64,000 nt of DNA from Planctomycetota bacterium (GTDB taxonomy: Bacteria; Planctomycetota; B15-G4; JADJEK01), in the NCBI GenBank assembly GCA_016709145.1, contig JADJEK010000005.1, positions 186,001 to 250,000 on the forward strand. Direction: 5' to 3'. The position numbers and the translations under genes were made by a program. Below the pieces are notes generated by a model. The model worked only from the letters and a program-made list of their open reading frames with translations. It made no database searches and was not told where the DNA came from. Each line of letters begins with the position of its first letter. The stretch's first letter is position 1. Shown here piece after piece: positions 53,701 to 61,997 of the stretch.

Positions 53701-54444
53701 CGTGATCGATGGCCCTGTTTCCCGCGTCGCCGCGACCGGACCACCCGCAGGCGTCGCCGCGGTCAACGGCGCGATGGCGACCGCCGGGATCGACACCGCG
53801 CTCGCCGGGATCGCCACGGTGGTCGCGGCACTGGCCGCGACACCGCTGACCGCGACCAACCGGCTGCTGCCGCCGGAGGCGCCGGCCCCGGAACTCGCCG
53901 CGACCGCACGCGTCGCTTCGAGCAGCGCGATGCGCAGGCCCAGCGTTTCGCGACCGGCGTCGTCGCTGTCCACTTCGAGTGCGCGGTACGCGGCGATCGC
54001 GTCGTCGACCCGATCGAGCGCATCGAGCAAGCGAGCGCGCACCCAGGCGATCTCGTGCGTGCGCTGCAGCGCGAGCGCCTTGTCGGCCTGCTCGAGCGCG
54101 CGCGCGATCTTGCCGTCGCGATGCAGCGCGAACACGAGCGCGCGGCGCGCCGCGAACACGCGCTGCGCGTCGCTGGTGGCGGCCTCCGTCGTCGCCTCGA
54201 GCGCCTTCACCAGGAGTCCGACGTCGCCGTGCGCGCGCAGCGTCGCGTCGATCACGGCGTCCCACGTCGCGCGCGGCGTTTCGGGCTCGGCAAGGGCTGC
54301 ATCGAGCGCGGCCTTCGCCGCCGGATCGAGGGCCTCGACGGTCGGCGGTTCCACGACGACGGGCGTGGCCGACGCGGTAAGGGCGAACACGCCGATCGGC
54401 ACGATCACCAAGCCGCAAACGACGATCGACACGACGCTCCGCAT
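47779..54444 (-). CDS. Giant TPR protein (2221 residues), last gene of the MoxR operon
   Basis: A 2221-residue protein with a signal peptide (VVSIVVCGLVIVPIGVFALT) and TPR-like helical repeats over nearly its whole length (for example ALVFALHRDGKIARALEQAD, ALTIYERTMASQGVDVGLM, AAAYRKAEEALAWTAHPGLI), with an alanine/valine-rich low-complexity stretch around residues 170-240 and an acidic linker near 1720-1760. No enzyme domain was seen. ATG 54444 overlaps the stop of the upstream BatA-like gene by four bases. TPR proteins accompany MoxR-vWA (Bat) operons elsewhere (BatE-type) but are much shorter. Probably a periplasmic scaffold or substrate-binding solenoid. Confidence 0.85.
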   Translation of the reverse strand: MRSVVSIVVCGLVIVPIGVFALTASATPVVVEPPTVEALDPAAKAALDAALAEPETPRATWDAVIDATLRAHGDVGLLVKALEATTEAATSDAQRVFAARRALVFALHRDGKIARALEQADKALALQRTHEIAWVRARLLDALDRVDDAIAAYRALEVDSDDAGRETLGLRIALLEATRAVAASSGAGASGGSSRLVAVSGVAASAATTVAIPASAVSIPAVAIAPLTAATPAGGPVAATRETGPSITPVPVADEGPPSVLSTFASRPEASAEFRNRAAIVLALLQRPREASRLFAPVGAGAERFRQEVRLAEWALAAGAHADAQEHAWIARGEATLRRDRLYALTLLVEAHRADGSQAQLIERFAATPDLDAESRRAWIDVLRETARVDEALAMFRTASAASSGAFTADMRRELLEMCREAGREDELVATYREMIASEPERVDWREGLARYWLERGRRADADAVWDSYLAAYTDAPHRLAVANSARDLGQDELAQRVAEECIASGVGSLEARMFLFDFHVSRGQAEAAIGELVAFDREALADSPLRIQLAEAFERVGDKQRAADVLTRLREQRGQDAAEEDLDMRLAWLLSEVGDETTALERWRSLWHKTTSLPRRRQIEDRLMAVASRLGVLADLAIELEEKLADGRADDREAGLLVRLYQKVGDPASAAEIIGEHMKKAGADPIATLNEKSRVYLGGRDYYNFEKTVRKLIELDPEHRADHLRQLAMSQLERGRPREAQEALARLAAEEQLGDAAEFEAGVLTLAGLHEDAVRTYRRGLVAHPERIDAYLLLSNALKQIGQTERAIGMCQYLAETADKDDLFTIAIDGLLNMQAKPPVLRWARRIALERLANAGHDRMYLYQLVADLAEELEDNSSRMRAMENSLAIAGEQRASVLRELMDVAQGRSTNSFTIVNGMVVEERAGGDDPRRLAYGRRLIGLGDLVPPQVYLELGEAFLRAGEIANASKTFSMARDVPDWAAFQRQIAESFEGEGYVRHALTIYERTMASQGVDVGLMAKTGELYEQLGRDDRALEQYHRGIGLLLARHPLVKAATAKDKDASKDKDDPYGWAARNVGEFETQFPGLVQGFVAAATDADARRLIDEQRAAIAQDLRDVDALPLAPDAKLENHPRLERRSAFVRDLALRFGVIETLEADDLELLRRFPADDAPLLECVESRARYGLIDGARALIERSARDDAQRTKALVAIGLGTSTDGVGIADVAARFLPLVIDGERDRTSALLRGVRLADATADDTPRIELLLNAALFLDDDAAVVTLGRFAMRRIVENGKGYQDSQQIEALLTRMRAALDAPSYALVVDALVEAVVAKKDSFSTFAHLLTQLQAELGRPLFEADALKTKIDECLPDQSYLVPGLLMLVAPDARMEVLQGVWTRVPPTERADLALSLIQASQEPLSPAMADFVVAAFEEGLTKVDDPSFLTYQVSNLQQRGARELATTERIAAAAYAKFPSNMTFAAVLTCVRHALGRTDDAVKLLDETIALVPQLTEDYELQEVARMLAKAFAPPHDVALTSRVDAAEAAGVDPTKLMRLRLEIADERGDSDARTAILAKALAATPDSVELLRESMWDAANRGDTRLHRELLERLHTQQRDNAQWRDQLMASYRSARDPLRALAVKNASAVTAAVAKVDDSHEKQPPASVELVKKAVDAGDMSAATTAYRRLWRRFQVGSGRNRYGIVFFSSFGGGPTWPEEPSVDASKPRSRGGLDALLAERDDSAAEAAAESGIDPDSPEAQNARKPKPVHEVVATLPFGRDVLTRELRAAGPEALATARGLVRGVQRATVAAEPDAPQRWLERTRTGVASQLDRALLLSWYEDRVDAAPLDASAPLAELGSAVLPYDSGQLRSLARLWAKLGDTPRASRIWQWCATLATSNSWVRSGSNQVSARDLLEEVRKYLSGDERDAVVRAILERSDPGGDSWERESYVMLILDSWSQILGPRDAVARCRDAMVAANDLSNGILRNPAAAAVPLWLASDAQDDALRALEIALCSFTADQVKFAPNDAYSAEWKLRAAYIDLGRARKWFPAKTDDATRAWVARAGAKLLEWDAADRLQRGTKSRLFALVAVRAFDCGEADLARRLVDRVDALARGSERLLVADLRRKLGDEASALAIEDELFAAQALYVERVPELIDRVRATEDAAAAYRKAEEALAWTAHPGLIDRLIDLAKELGRTDDVTRFEAMKDAQTAAAKALGGEW

Positions 54445-56915
54445 CACGCACCTGCCGTGGCCGCGCCGCGATCGCGCCGCCGATGGAAGACGTCGAACAG
54501 GTACAGGACCAGCGCCAGACCGAACATCCACGGCGCCCACTCGACGAGGCGCGGCGGCGGCGCCGATCCACCGGCGCGCGGCACGTAGCGCGCGAGTCCG
54601 CTGGCGTCGACGACGTCGCCGCCGGTCACTGCGGCGAAGCGCTCGAGGTCGACCGCAGCGCGAGCCGGGACGGCGAGCTCGTCGCGTTCGTCGGCGCGCG
54701 CGTTCGAGACCAGCCGCGTCATCGCGGGATCCCCGTCGGCGCCGGCCACGACGCGCACGGGCGTCGTCGGCGGCACGAGCAGCGTCGCGAACTCGACGTC
54801 GTGCGACGTCGCCACGAACTCGAGTTCGAGTTCGGTCGCGCCGTCGACTTGGACCGCGCGCGGTCGCGTCGTGCCCGGACGCGTGCGTCGCGCCGTGAGT
54901 TCGAGTTGCGCGCCGCGACGCTCGAGCGTGAACGCGAACGGCGGTCGCGATTCGTCGGCCGTGCGCGCGAACACGCGAGCGAACAACGGGCCGTAGCCAT
55001 CCCACGCGCGCCACGGCGCCGTGCCGGGTCCGGTCGGTTCGCTGGTGAACGTCGTCACGCGGCCGAGGCCGTGGATCCACGTCGACAGCAGCGGATCGCC
55101 TTCGCCGTCGATCGCGATCAGCGTTTCCGAGCCCGGCCGCGCGGTCGTCTCGACGTAGCCCGCGATCGGCGGCGCGGAGCGCGGATCGACGTCGCCCCAG
55201 AAGCCACGCCCACCGCGCGTCGTCAGCGCGAACGAGCCGGGCTTGTACGCGGGCAGCCGCGAACTGGTCGGTTGCTTGAGCAGGATCTCGGGCAGGTTGA
55301 AGCGGTCGGGCACCGCGTAGAAGCGGCCCTTGCCCCAGTTCGCGAGATCGACGAGGAACTCGCTGTGCGCCTCGGGACCGATCAGGACCGTCGACGTCGT
55401 GATGCCTTCGTCGGCCATGCGCCGCAGCAGCGGCTCGAACGACCCGGACTCGACGCCGCCATCGGTCAGCACGAGCACGTGCTTGTAGCGGGTCTGGACG
55501 TTCTGCATGCCGTAGAACGCCTCTTCGATCGCGGGCAGGATCACGGTGCCGCCGCCGGCGTCCATGCGGTTCAGCGCGCGCGCGAGGTCGATCGCGTTCG
55601 ACGCCGGTTGGATCGGCGCGGCCCAGCGCTTCGCGCCGTAGAACTCGACGATGCCGACCTTGTCGTGCGGCAGCAGTCGGCCCATCGCGAGGCGTGCGAC
55701 TTCCTTCGCCAACTGGATGCGTTCGCCGCCCATCGATCCCGAGGTGTCGATGATCAGCACGAGCGTCGTGCTCGGATCGCGCTTCTCTTCCTTCTGGATC
55801 GCTTCGACCGGCAGCAGCGCATCGAGCGCCGAGTCGCGATAGCCGCCCGGGCCGAACGACGCTTCACCGCCGCAGACGACGAGCCCGAGCCCGCGCTCGA
55901 ACACCGCCGTCGCCAGCGCTCGCTGGAACTCAGGCGACAGGCTCGCGGCCGGCACGTCGTCGAGCACGACGAGGTCGTCCCGCTCGAGGTCCGGGATCGG
56001 CGCGGCATCGGACGCGGATGCGGTTTCGAGGACGAAGCCGCGGCCGAGCAGACGACCGAGCGCGTCCCGCGCTCCGGTCACGCGTTCGCCGACGTAGAGC
56101 ACGCGCAACGGATCGTCGACGGCGACCGTCGTGCGGAGCTCGTGACCCTCGCAGCGCGCGACGACTTCGACGAATCCGGTCTCGCGCGGCTCCCACGCGA
56201 ACGTCGCGGTTCCGGCCTCGCGCTCGAGCGGCACGTCGAGGCTCGCGATCCGCTCGTCCGCGACGAAGACCTCGACGCGCACGACCTCGCCGGGACCGAC
56301 GGCGTCGACGTCCATCGTCGCGCGTTCGCCGACGCGCACGCACGATGGCGAACGCAGCGCAGCGATGCGCGCGGGCAACGGCGCCGCGGCAGTCGGCACG
56401 ACGTGCAGCGGCAGCGCGCGTTCCTGGAGTTCCATCAACGCGGCGCCGAACCATGGGTCCGTCGCTCGCCCATCGGTGATCCACGTCACCGAGCCGCGTG
56501 CGTCCGCGGGGATCGAGCGCAGCGCCGCGTGCAACGCGGTCGACGGCGAACCCGTCGGCCGGAGCGTGAGGTCCTGCGCACGACGATCGCCGAACCGCGT
56601 GCCCTCGTCCCCGACCCACACGACGCGATCGACGACGTCGTCGGAGAAACGCTCGCGCGCATCGAGCACGGCCGCGATCACGCGTTCGCGCGCCGCCGGA
56701 TCGACGCTCGCCGAACCATCGACGACGAGGACGGCGTGCTCGCGCGCATCGGCGCTCCACCACGCCGGCCGCGCCAACGCGAGGAACAGCAGCGCGCCGA
56801 TCGCGATGCGCAACGCGAGTTGTCCGGGCACGCGGACGCGCGTCCGCACCAGAGCGAGCAGCGGCAGCAGGAGCCAGCCCCACAGCCATGCGGGTTCGAG
56901 CAGCGTCAGGCTCAT
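54444..56915 (-). CDS. BatA-like membrane protein with two vWA domains and a GATase-like domain
   Basis: An 823-residue membrane protein. Two N-terminal helices typical of BatA (LEPAWLWGWLLLPLLAL; LALRIAIGALLFLALARPAWW) precede a vWA-like domain with VLVVDGSASVD (DxSxS retained) and ITDGRATDP. A middle segment (DLVVLDDVPAASLSPEFQR, LGLVVCGGEASFGPGGYRDS) resembles a glutamine-amidotransferase-like domain, and the second vWA domain has a full metal site LIIDTSGSMGGERIQLAK. A C-terminal helix (WMFGLALVLYLFDVF) closes it. Such proteins are partners of MoxR ATPases. It is coupled on both sides by ATGA overlaps. Confidence 0.85.
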   Translation of the reverse strand: MSLTLLEPAWLWGWLLLPLLALVRTRVRVPGQLALRIAIGALLFLALARPAWWSADAREHAVLVVDGSASVDPAARERVIAAVLDARERFSDDVVDRVVWVGDEGTRFGDRRAQDLTLRPTGSPSTALHAALRSIPADARGSVTWITDGRATDPWFGAALMELQERALPLHVVPTAAAPLPARIAALRSPSCVRVGERATMDVDAVGPGEVVRVEVFVADERIASLDVPLEREAGTATFAWEPRETGFVEVVARCEGHELRTTVAVDDPLRVLYVGERVTGARDALGRLLGRGFVLETASASDAAPIPDLERDDLVVLDDVPAASLSPEFQRALATAVFERGLGLVVCGGEASFGPGGYRDSALDALLPVEAIQKEEKRDPSTTLVLIIDTSGSMGGERIQLAKEVARLAMGRLLPHDKVGIVEFYGAKRWAAPIQPASNAIDLARALNRMDAGGGTVILPAIEEAFYGMQNVQTRYKHVLVLTDGGVESGSFEPLLRRMADEGITTSTVLIGPEAHSEFLVDLANWGKGRFYAVPDRFNLPEILLKQPTSSRLPAYKPGSFALTTRGGRGFWGDVDPRSAPPIAGYVETTARPGSETLIAIDGEGDPLLSTWIHGLGRVTTFTSEPTGPGTAPWRAWDGYGPLFARVFARTADESRPPFAFTLERRGAQLELTARRTRPGTTRPRAVQVDGATELELEFVATSHDVEFATLLVPPTTPVRVVAGADGDPAMTRLVSNARADERDELAVPARAAVDLERFAAVTGGDVVDASGLARYVPRAGGSAPPPRLVEWAPWMFGLALVLYLFDVFHRRRDRGAATAGA

Positions 56916-58579
56916 GGCATGCGCTCCGAACGCACGAGCCACCATTCGACCACGAGCAACACGAGCGCGAGCAGTGCGGCCAGTGTCGTACCGCGAACGC
57001 CGCCGTCGCTCGCGTCGACGACGGGCGCCAGCGCGTCGGGACTCGAGCCCCGCGCGAGACTCGCATCGAGCACGCTCACGCGCGCGGCGCGACCCGTGGC
57101 CGTCGTGATCGTCTGCGCGCGCGGCAGGCGCAGCGCGGATCCGGCACCGTCGATCGTCCGGCCGTCCTCGGCGATGAAGCGCGTGCTGCCGTCCTCGAGC
57201 CACGCGCCTGCGGCCCAAGCGGGCTGCAGCGGCGTCGCGTCCGCGAGCCAACGCAATGCGCGCGCGACGAACAGCGGGAACGCGCGCGATTGGACGAAGT
57301 CGTAGCGCTCGTCGAGCAACTCGGACAGCACGGCGACCGAACGCGTCGGCGCGGACTCGAGCACGAGGTCGATCGGCCGCGCGGTTTGCCGCGCGAGTTC
57401 CATCGCGTCGATGTCGCCGAGGCCGAGATCGAGGAACGCCGCGCGCACCGCCGCGTCGGGCGCACCGTCGGCGACGCGGCGCACGACGAACGCGCCGGCA
57501 TTCGGATCGGTCGCGACCTCGAGCGCTGGAAGCGCGGAGAAGAAGTCCTCGCCGGCCGTCCGCACGACGAGCGTCGGATCGACATCGACTTGCAGGACGC
57601 CGCGATCGGCGTTCAACGCCGTGAGCAACGCCGGCGGCACCGTGCTCGACACGGCCACGCGCAGCGGTGTGCGTAGCGGGACGATCGCGCTGGCCGCCGC
57701 GACGGTGTCCGCCGCGAGCAGCACGTCGATCCTGCCGCCGCGCGCCGGCAGATCGCGGAACGTGAGTCGCGTGCCGCGCTCGCTCGCGTCGTTCGACGCC
57801 GCCATGAGTTCGGCGTCGTCCAGCGTCACGCGGACTTCGCCCGGCGCGACCCCGTGCACGACGACCGTGAGGTCGACGCGATCCCATGCACCCGATTCGG
57901 CTTCGCTGACGCCGAGCGTCGACACGCCACGGCGAGCCGCGGGCTCGAGCGTCGCGCACGGCACGCGAGCGATCGACGATCCGGACGGCGCCAATGCGAC
58001 GAGATCCGCGCCGATCGGCGTGACGCCGCAGACTTCGACGGACGTCGGTCCGGTCGCGGTCGCGAACAGTTCCAGCACCGTGCTCTCGACGGTCTGCGGA
58101 TGCGGGTCGACGCGGCGCGATTCCATGCGTCGATCGAACGTCGCCAACGGTTCATCGGCCGCGAGTACGAGCTCGGGCCGCGCTCCCGCGAGCACGATCG
58201 ACGTCGACTCCCGCGGCAAACGTGCGGCGCGTTCGCGCACGGCCGCGATGGCTGCGACGAATCGTTCCCCGGCCATCGGCGCCGACGCGTCGACGACGAG
58301 GACGTGCCGCGTCGCGCTCGAAGCCGCGGACCGCGGCTCCGCACACGCGAGCCAGATGACCGCCGCGATGCCGAGCACGAGCGCGTACGCGAGCGGATGG
58401 CGGAATCGTTGCACGAACACACGCGCGCGCGTCTCTTCGATCGCTTCGCGCCAGAACAGCGTCGTCGGCACGATCAACGCGCGATGGCGCACGCGCAGAC
58501 GCGACAGCGCGAACAGCGCGGCCGCGAGCGCGAGCAAGCCGATCGTGAACGCCGCGCCGGAGAACGTGCCGAAGCTCAT
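56912..58579 (-). CDS. BatA-like membrane protein with degenerate vWA domain
   Basis: A 555-residue membrane protein with BatA-type N-terminal helices (FTIGLLALAAALFALSRLRV; LAYALVLGIAAVIWLACA), a vWA-like domain whose metal motif reads VVDASAPM (the last serine of DxSxS is lost), a beta-rich periplasmic domain and a C-terminal helix (GTTLAALLALVLLVVEWWL). Its degenerate metal site contrasts with the intact one in the neighbouring gene. Coupled by overlaps with DUF58 upstream and the two-vWA gene downstream. Likely part of the same membrane complex. Confidence 0.8.
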   Translation of the reverse strand: MSFGTFSGAAFTIGLLALAAALFALSRLRVRHRALIVPTTLFWREAIEETRARVFVQRFRHPLAYALVLGIAAVIWLACAEPRSAASSATRHVLVVDASAPMAGERFVAAIAAVRERAARLPRESTSIVLAGARPELVLAADEPLATFDRRMESRRVDPHPQTVESTVLELFATATGPTSVEVCGVTPIGADLVALAPSGSSIARVPCATLEPAARRGVSTLGVSEAESGAWDRVDLTVVVHGVAPGEVRVTLDDAELMAASNDASERGTRLTFRDLPARGGRIDVLLAADTVAAASAIVPLRTPLRVAVSSTVPPALLTALNADRGVLQVDVDPTLVVRTAGEDFFSALPALEVATDPNAGAFVVRRVADGAPDAAVRAAFLDLGLGDIDAMELARQTARPIDLVLESAPTRSVAVLSELLDERYDFVQSRAFPLFVARALRWLADATPLQPAWAAGAWLEDGSTRFIAEDGRTIDGAGSALRLPRAQTITTATGRAARVSVLDASLARGSSPDALAPVVDASDGGVRGTTLAALLALVLLVVEWWLVRSERMP

Positions 58580-59496
58580 GCGTGGTACGTCCCGCCGGAG
58601 AACAGCCGTTCGAGTTGCGGCACGACCTCGGCATCGACGTCGAGTTCGAGCAAGCCCGCACCGTGCGCGAGCGCGAACGACGCCAGGCTCTCGACGAAGC
58701 GCGCATGCGCGGCGCGATAGCGCTCGAGCACGTGCGGCGTGATCGACACGTCGGCGGTCGAGCCGTTCTCGCAATCGACGAAGCGGACGTCGCCGCGCAC
58801 GATCGGCTCGGCGTCGCTCTTGCGCACGAGACGCACGAGCAGCAGCCGATGGCGCAGGCGCGCGAGCGCGCTGGTCACGGCATCGATGCCGGCCGGATCG
58901 AAGAAGTCCGAGATCACGCAGACGAGGCCTTCGCGCAAGCGCAAGCCCGCGAACGTCGCCAGCGATCGTGCGAGATCGGTCGAACCGCCGCTCTCGAGTT
59001 CGGCCAGTCGTTGCGCCAAGCCGAGGATGCGACCCTTGCCGCCGGTGGGCCGCATCAACACGCGCAAGTCGTCGGCGAACGGATAGACGCCGACGCGATC
59101 GTGCTGACCGAGGCTGATCGCCGCCAACGCCAACGCGGTGCGCAGCCCGGCCCGCGCGCGCGGCGGCGACGCGTTCTGCGCATCCGCGTCGACGAGGTAC
59201 GCGCTCGCCGACACGTCGGGCAGCAGGTAGAGCGGCAAGTCCTCGATCTCCTCGAACACGCGCAGGAACACGCGGTGGAGCCGCCGGTAGACGTTCCAGT
59301 CGATGCGGCGCAGGTCGTCGCCGACGACGTAGGGCCGGTAGTCCTTGAACTCGTTGCTGCTGCCCTTGTCCCGCGAGCGTTGCTCGGCGACGACGCCGCG
59401 CGGCGCCACGCGGCGAGCGACGAGCCGCAAGGGCTCGAGCGCCGCGAGGAAGCGCGGATCGCAGAGTTCGGACGCGAGCAGGGCCGACGACGCCAC
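58576..59496 (-). CDS. DUF58 domain protein
   Basis: A 306-residue soluble protein with the DUF58 signature EFKDYRPYVVGDDLRRIDW followed by NVYRRLHRVFLRVFEEIEDLP, and a vWA-like remainder with a degenerate metal motif (LLPDVSASAYLVD). DUF58 proteins are near-universal partners of MoxR ATPases. The start is a GTG (59496) seven bases after the MoxR stop; no better start codon is near. The product probably links the MoxR ATPase to the membrane vWA proteins. Confidence 0.9.
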   Translation of the reverse strand: MASSALLASELCDPRFLAALEPLRLVARRVAPRGVVAEQRSRDKGSSNEFKDYRPYVVGDDLRRIDWNVYRRLHRVFLRVFEEIEDLPLYLLPDVSASAYLVDADAQNASPPRARAGLRTALALAAISLGQHDRVGVYPFADDLRVLMRPTGGKGRILGLAQRLAELESGGSTDLARSLATFAGLRLREGLVCVISDFFDPAGIDAVTSALARLRHRLLLVRLVRKSDAEPIVRGDVRFVDCENGSTADVSITPHVLERYRAAHARFVESLASFALAHGAGLLELDVDAEVVPQLERLFSGGTYHA

Positions 59497-59502
59497 GATC
59501 GA

Positions 59503-60522
<1,020 letters not shown>

Positions 60523-60533
60523 GTCGGCTCCGG

Positions 60534-61997
60534 TCAGCTCCGAGGGGGATTCCGAATCGTCGAGAAGTAGGTGCGCACGACGTCACGCATCCAGGGCGTG
60601 AGCGTCCGGCGTGGGATGGGTCCGATCGGCGAAGCACGCTGGCCGCGGTCCTCGGCGTCGATCGGCGCGGCCGTGTCGGCGCGCGGTTGCACGCGCTCCT
60701 GCGTGATCTTGGTGCGGCCCGGGTTCGGCTGACCCTTGACGTGGTCGGGGATCGGCACGCCGAGCACGAGCGACGCGACGCCGCGCGACTTCTTCTGTTC
60801 GCTGGGACCGCCGCGGCCGTTCGCGTCGGGGTTCGGGCGGTTGCCGAAGCCGATCTGCAAATCGCGGTTCACCGCGGGCCGGCGATCGCGCAAGCTCGGC
60901 TGCAAGCCGCCGCGCGCTTCGGACTCGTCGGTGTCGTCGTCGACGTTCTCGTCCTCGTTCAGCGGCTGCTCTTCGTCGGTGCTGACCTGGTCCTTGCTCT
61001 GCCACTGCGTCGCGCCGGGGTTCTTCGACGAGCCCGAGCCGGTGCCCTTGCCAGCGGTCGAGCCGGACTCCTCGAGCTTCTTCTTCGGCGTCTCGGCGGC
61101 GTCGTCCTTCGGCTTCGGTTTCGCGGGCTTCGTCGGTTGCTTGCCGGGATCGCCGGCCTGCGTCGGATCGCTCTGCGTCGACGTGAAGCCGCGCGAATCC
61201 GACGACGCCGTGGTCGGAGTCGCGTTCGCGCTCGCGCCTTCGCCGGTCTTGCCGGTGCTCTCGCGTTCCTGTTGCTTCGGTTCGTTCGCGGACGGGCGTT
61301 CGCCGCCTTGCGCGGCTTCGGCCGGTGTGCGCGGCGGCGTCGCGGTCGGCGGGCGTACTTCGCGCGGCGGAGTTTCGCGCGCCGGAGTCTCCCGCGCTTC
61401 GTCGCGCGTCGCGGTCGCGCCGACGCTCGTGCGCGTCTCGACGCTGCCGCCACTCGGCAAGACGGCGACGTGCCCGAGCAGGGCCAGCAAACCGCACCAG
61501 AGCGCGGCGCCCAGCGGAGCGAGGATCGTCTGCGCCGGCCACGTCCGCGGCGGCGGCGCCGGAAGTCGGAAGGTCGCCGCGCGCGCGAGTCCCGCTTGCG
61601 CGTCCTCGATCGCGGCTCGCATGAAGCCGTCCTTGCGCTCCTGCGCGAGGAACTCGTATGCCGCGCCGAGCCGGCCTTCGAGTCCGATCTCGTGATCGAG
61701 ACGCGCGAGCCCGTCCTCGGCCGCGATCGGCGAGAACGACGTGCGCCCGTGGACGAACGCGACGTACGCGAGCCACGGCACGAACGTGCACGCGAGCGCG
61801 ACGGCGAGCGACGGCGCGAACGTGAGGTCGGCGGCCAGCGCGAGCGCGAGCACGACCGAGAGCGCCGCCGGCGCGAGCCAGATCCAGCGCGCCGCGAACG
61901 CCCACGCGCGCAAGGCGCGCCGCGCTGCGCGATGGCCGCGCACGGCCTTGGCCACGCGCAGTCCGTGCGTGCGGAGCTCGTCGCGCAGCGCGTTCAC
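60534..61997 (-). CDS. Membrane protein with long low-complexity linker, MoxR operon
   Basis: A 487-residue protein. Three predicted membrane helices lie in the first 180 residues (WIWLAPAALSVVLALALAAD; LAVALACTFVPWLAYVAFV; LGAALWCGLLALLGHVAVL), followed by about 200 residues rich in Thr, Pro, Lys, Glu and Ser that should be disordered, then a basic C-terminus ending TPWMRDVVRTYFSTIRNPP. The start GTG 61997 overlaps the stop of the upstream gene (GTGA). No family recognised. DUF4175-like or BatD-position membrane proteins are the nearest comparison by context. It is probably a structural partner of the MoxR complex. Confidence 0.7.
   Translation of the reverse strand: MNALRDELRTHGLRVAKAVRGHRAARRALRAWAFAARWIWLAPAALSVVLALALAADLTFAPSLAVALACTFVPWLAYVAFVHGRTSFSPIAAEDGLARLDHEIGLEGRLGAAYEFLAQERKDGFMRAAIEDAQAGLARAATFRLPAPPPRTWPAQTILAPLGAALWCGLLALLGHVAVLPSGGSVETRTSVGATATRDEARETPARETPPREVRPPTATPPRTPAEAAQGGERPSANEPKQQERESTGKTGEGASANATPTTASSDSRGFTSTQSDPTQAGDPGKQPTKPAKPKPKDDAAETPKKKLEESGSTAGKGTGSGSSKNPGATQWQSKDQVSTDEEQPLNEDENVDDDTDESEARGGLQPSLRDRRPAVNRDLQIGFGNRPNPDANGRGGPSEQKKSRGVASLVLGVPIPDHVKGQPNPGRTKITQERVQPRADTAAPIDAEDRGQRASPIGPIPRRTLTPWMRDVVRTYFSTIRNPPRS

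Noticed and set aside
49858..54588. A plus-strand frame of more than 1500 codons opposite the giant TPR gene
   Set aside because: The composition is that of an antisense shadow; the minus strand has a signal peptide, TPR periodicity and operon coupling.
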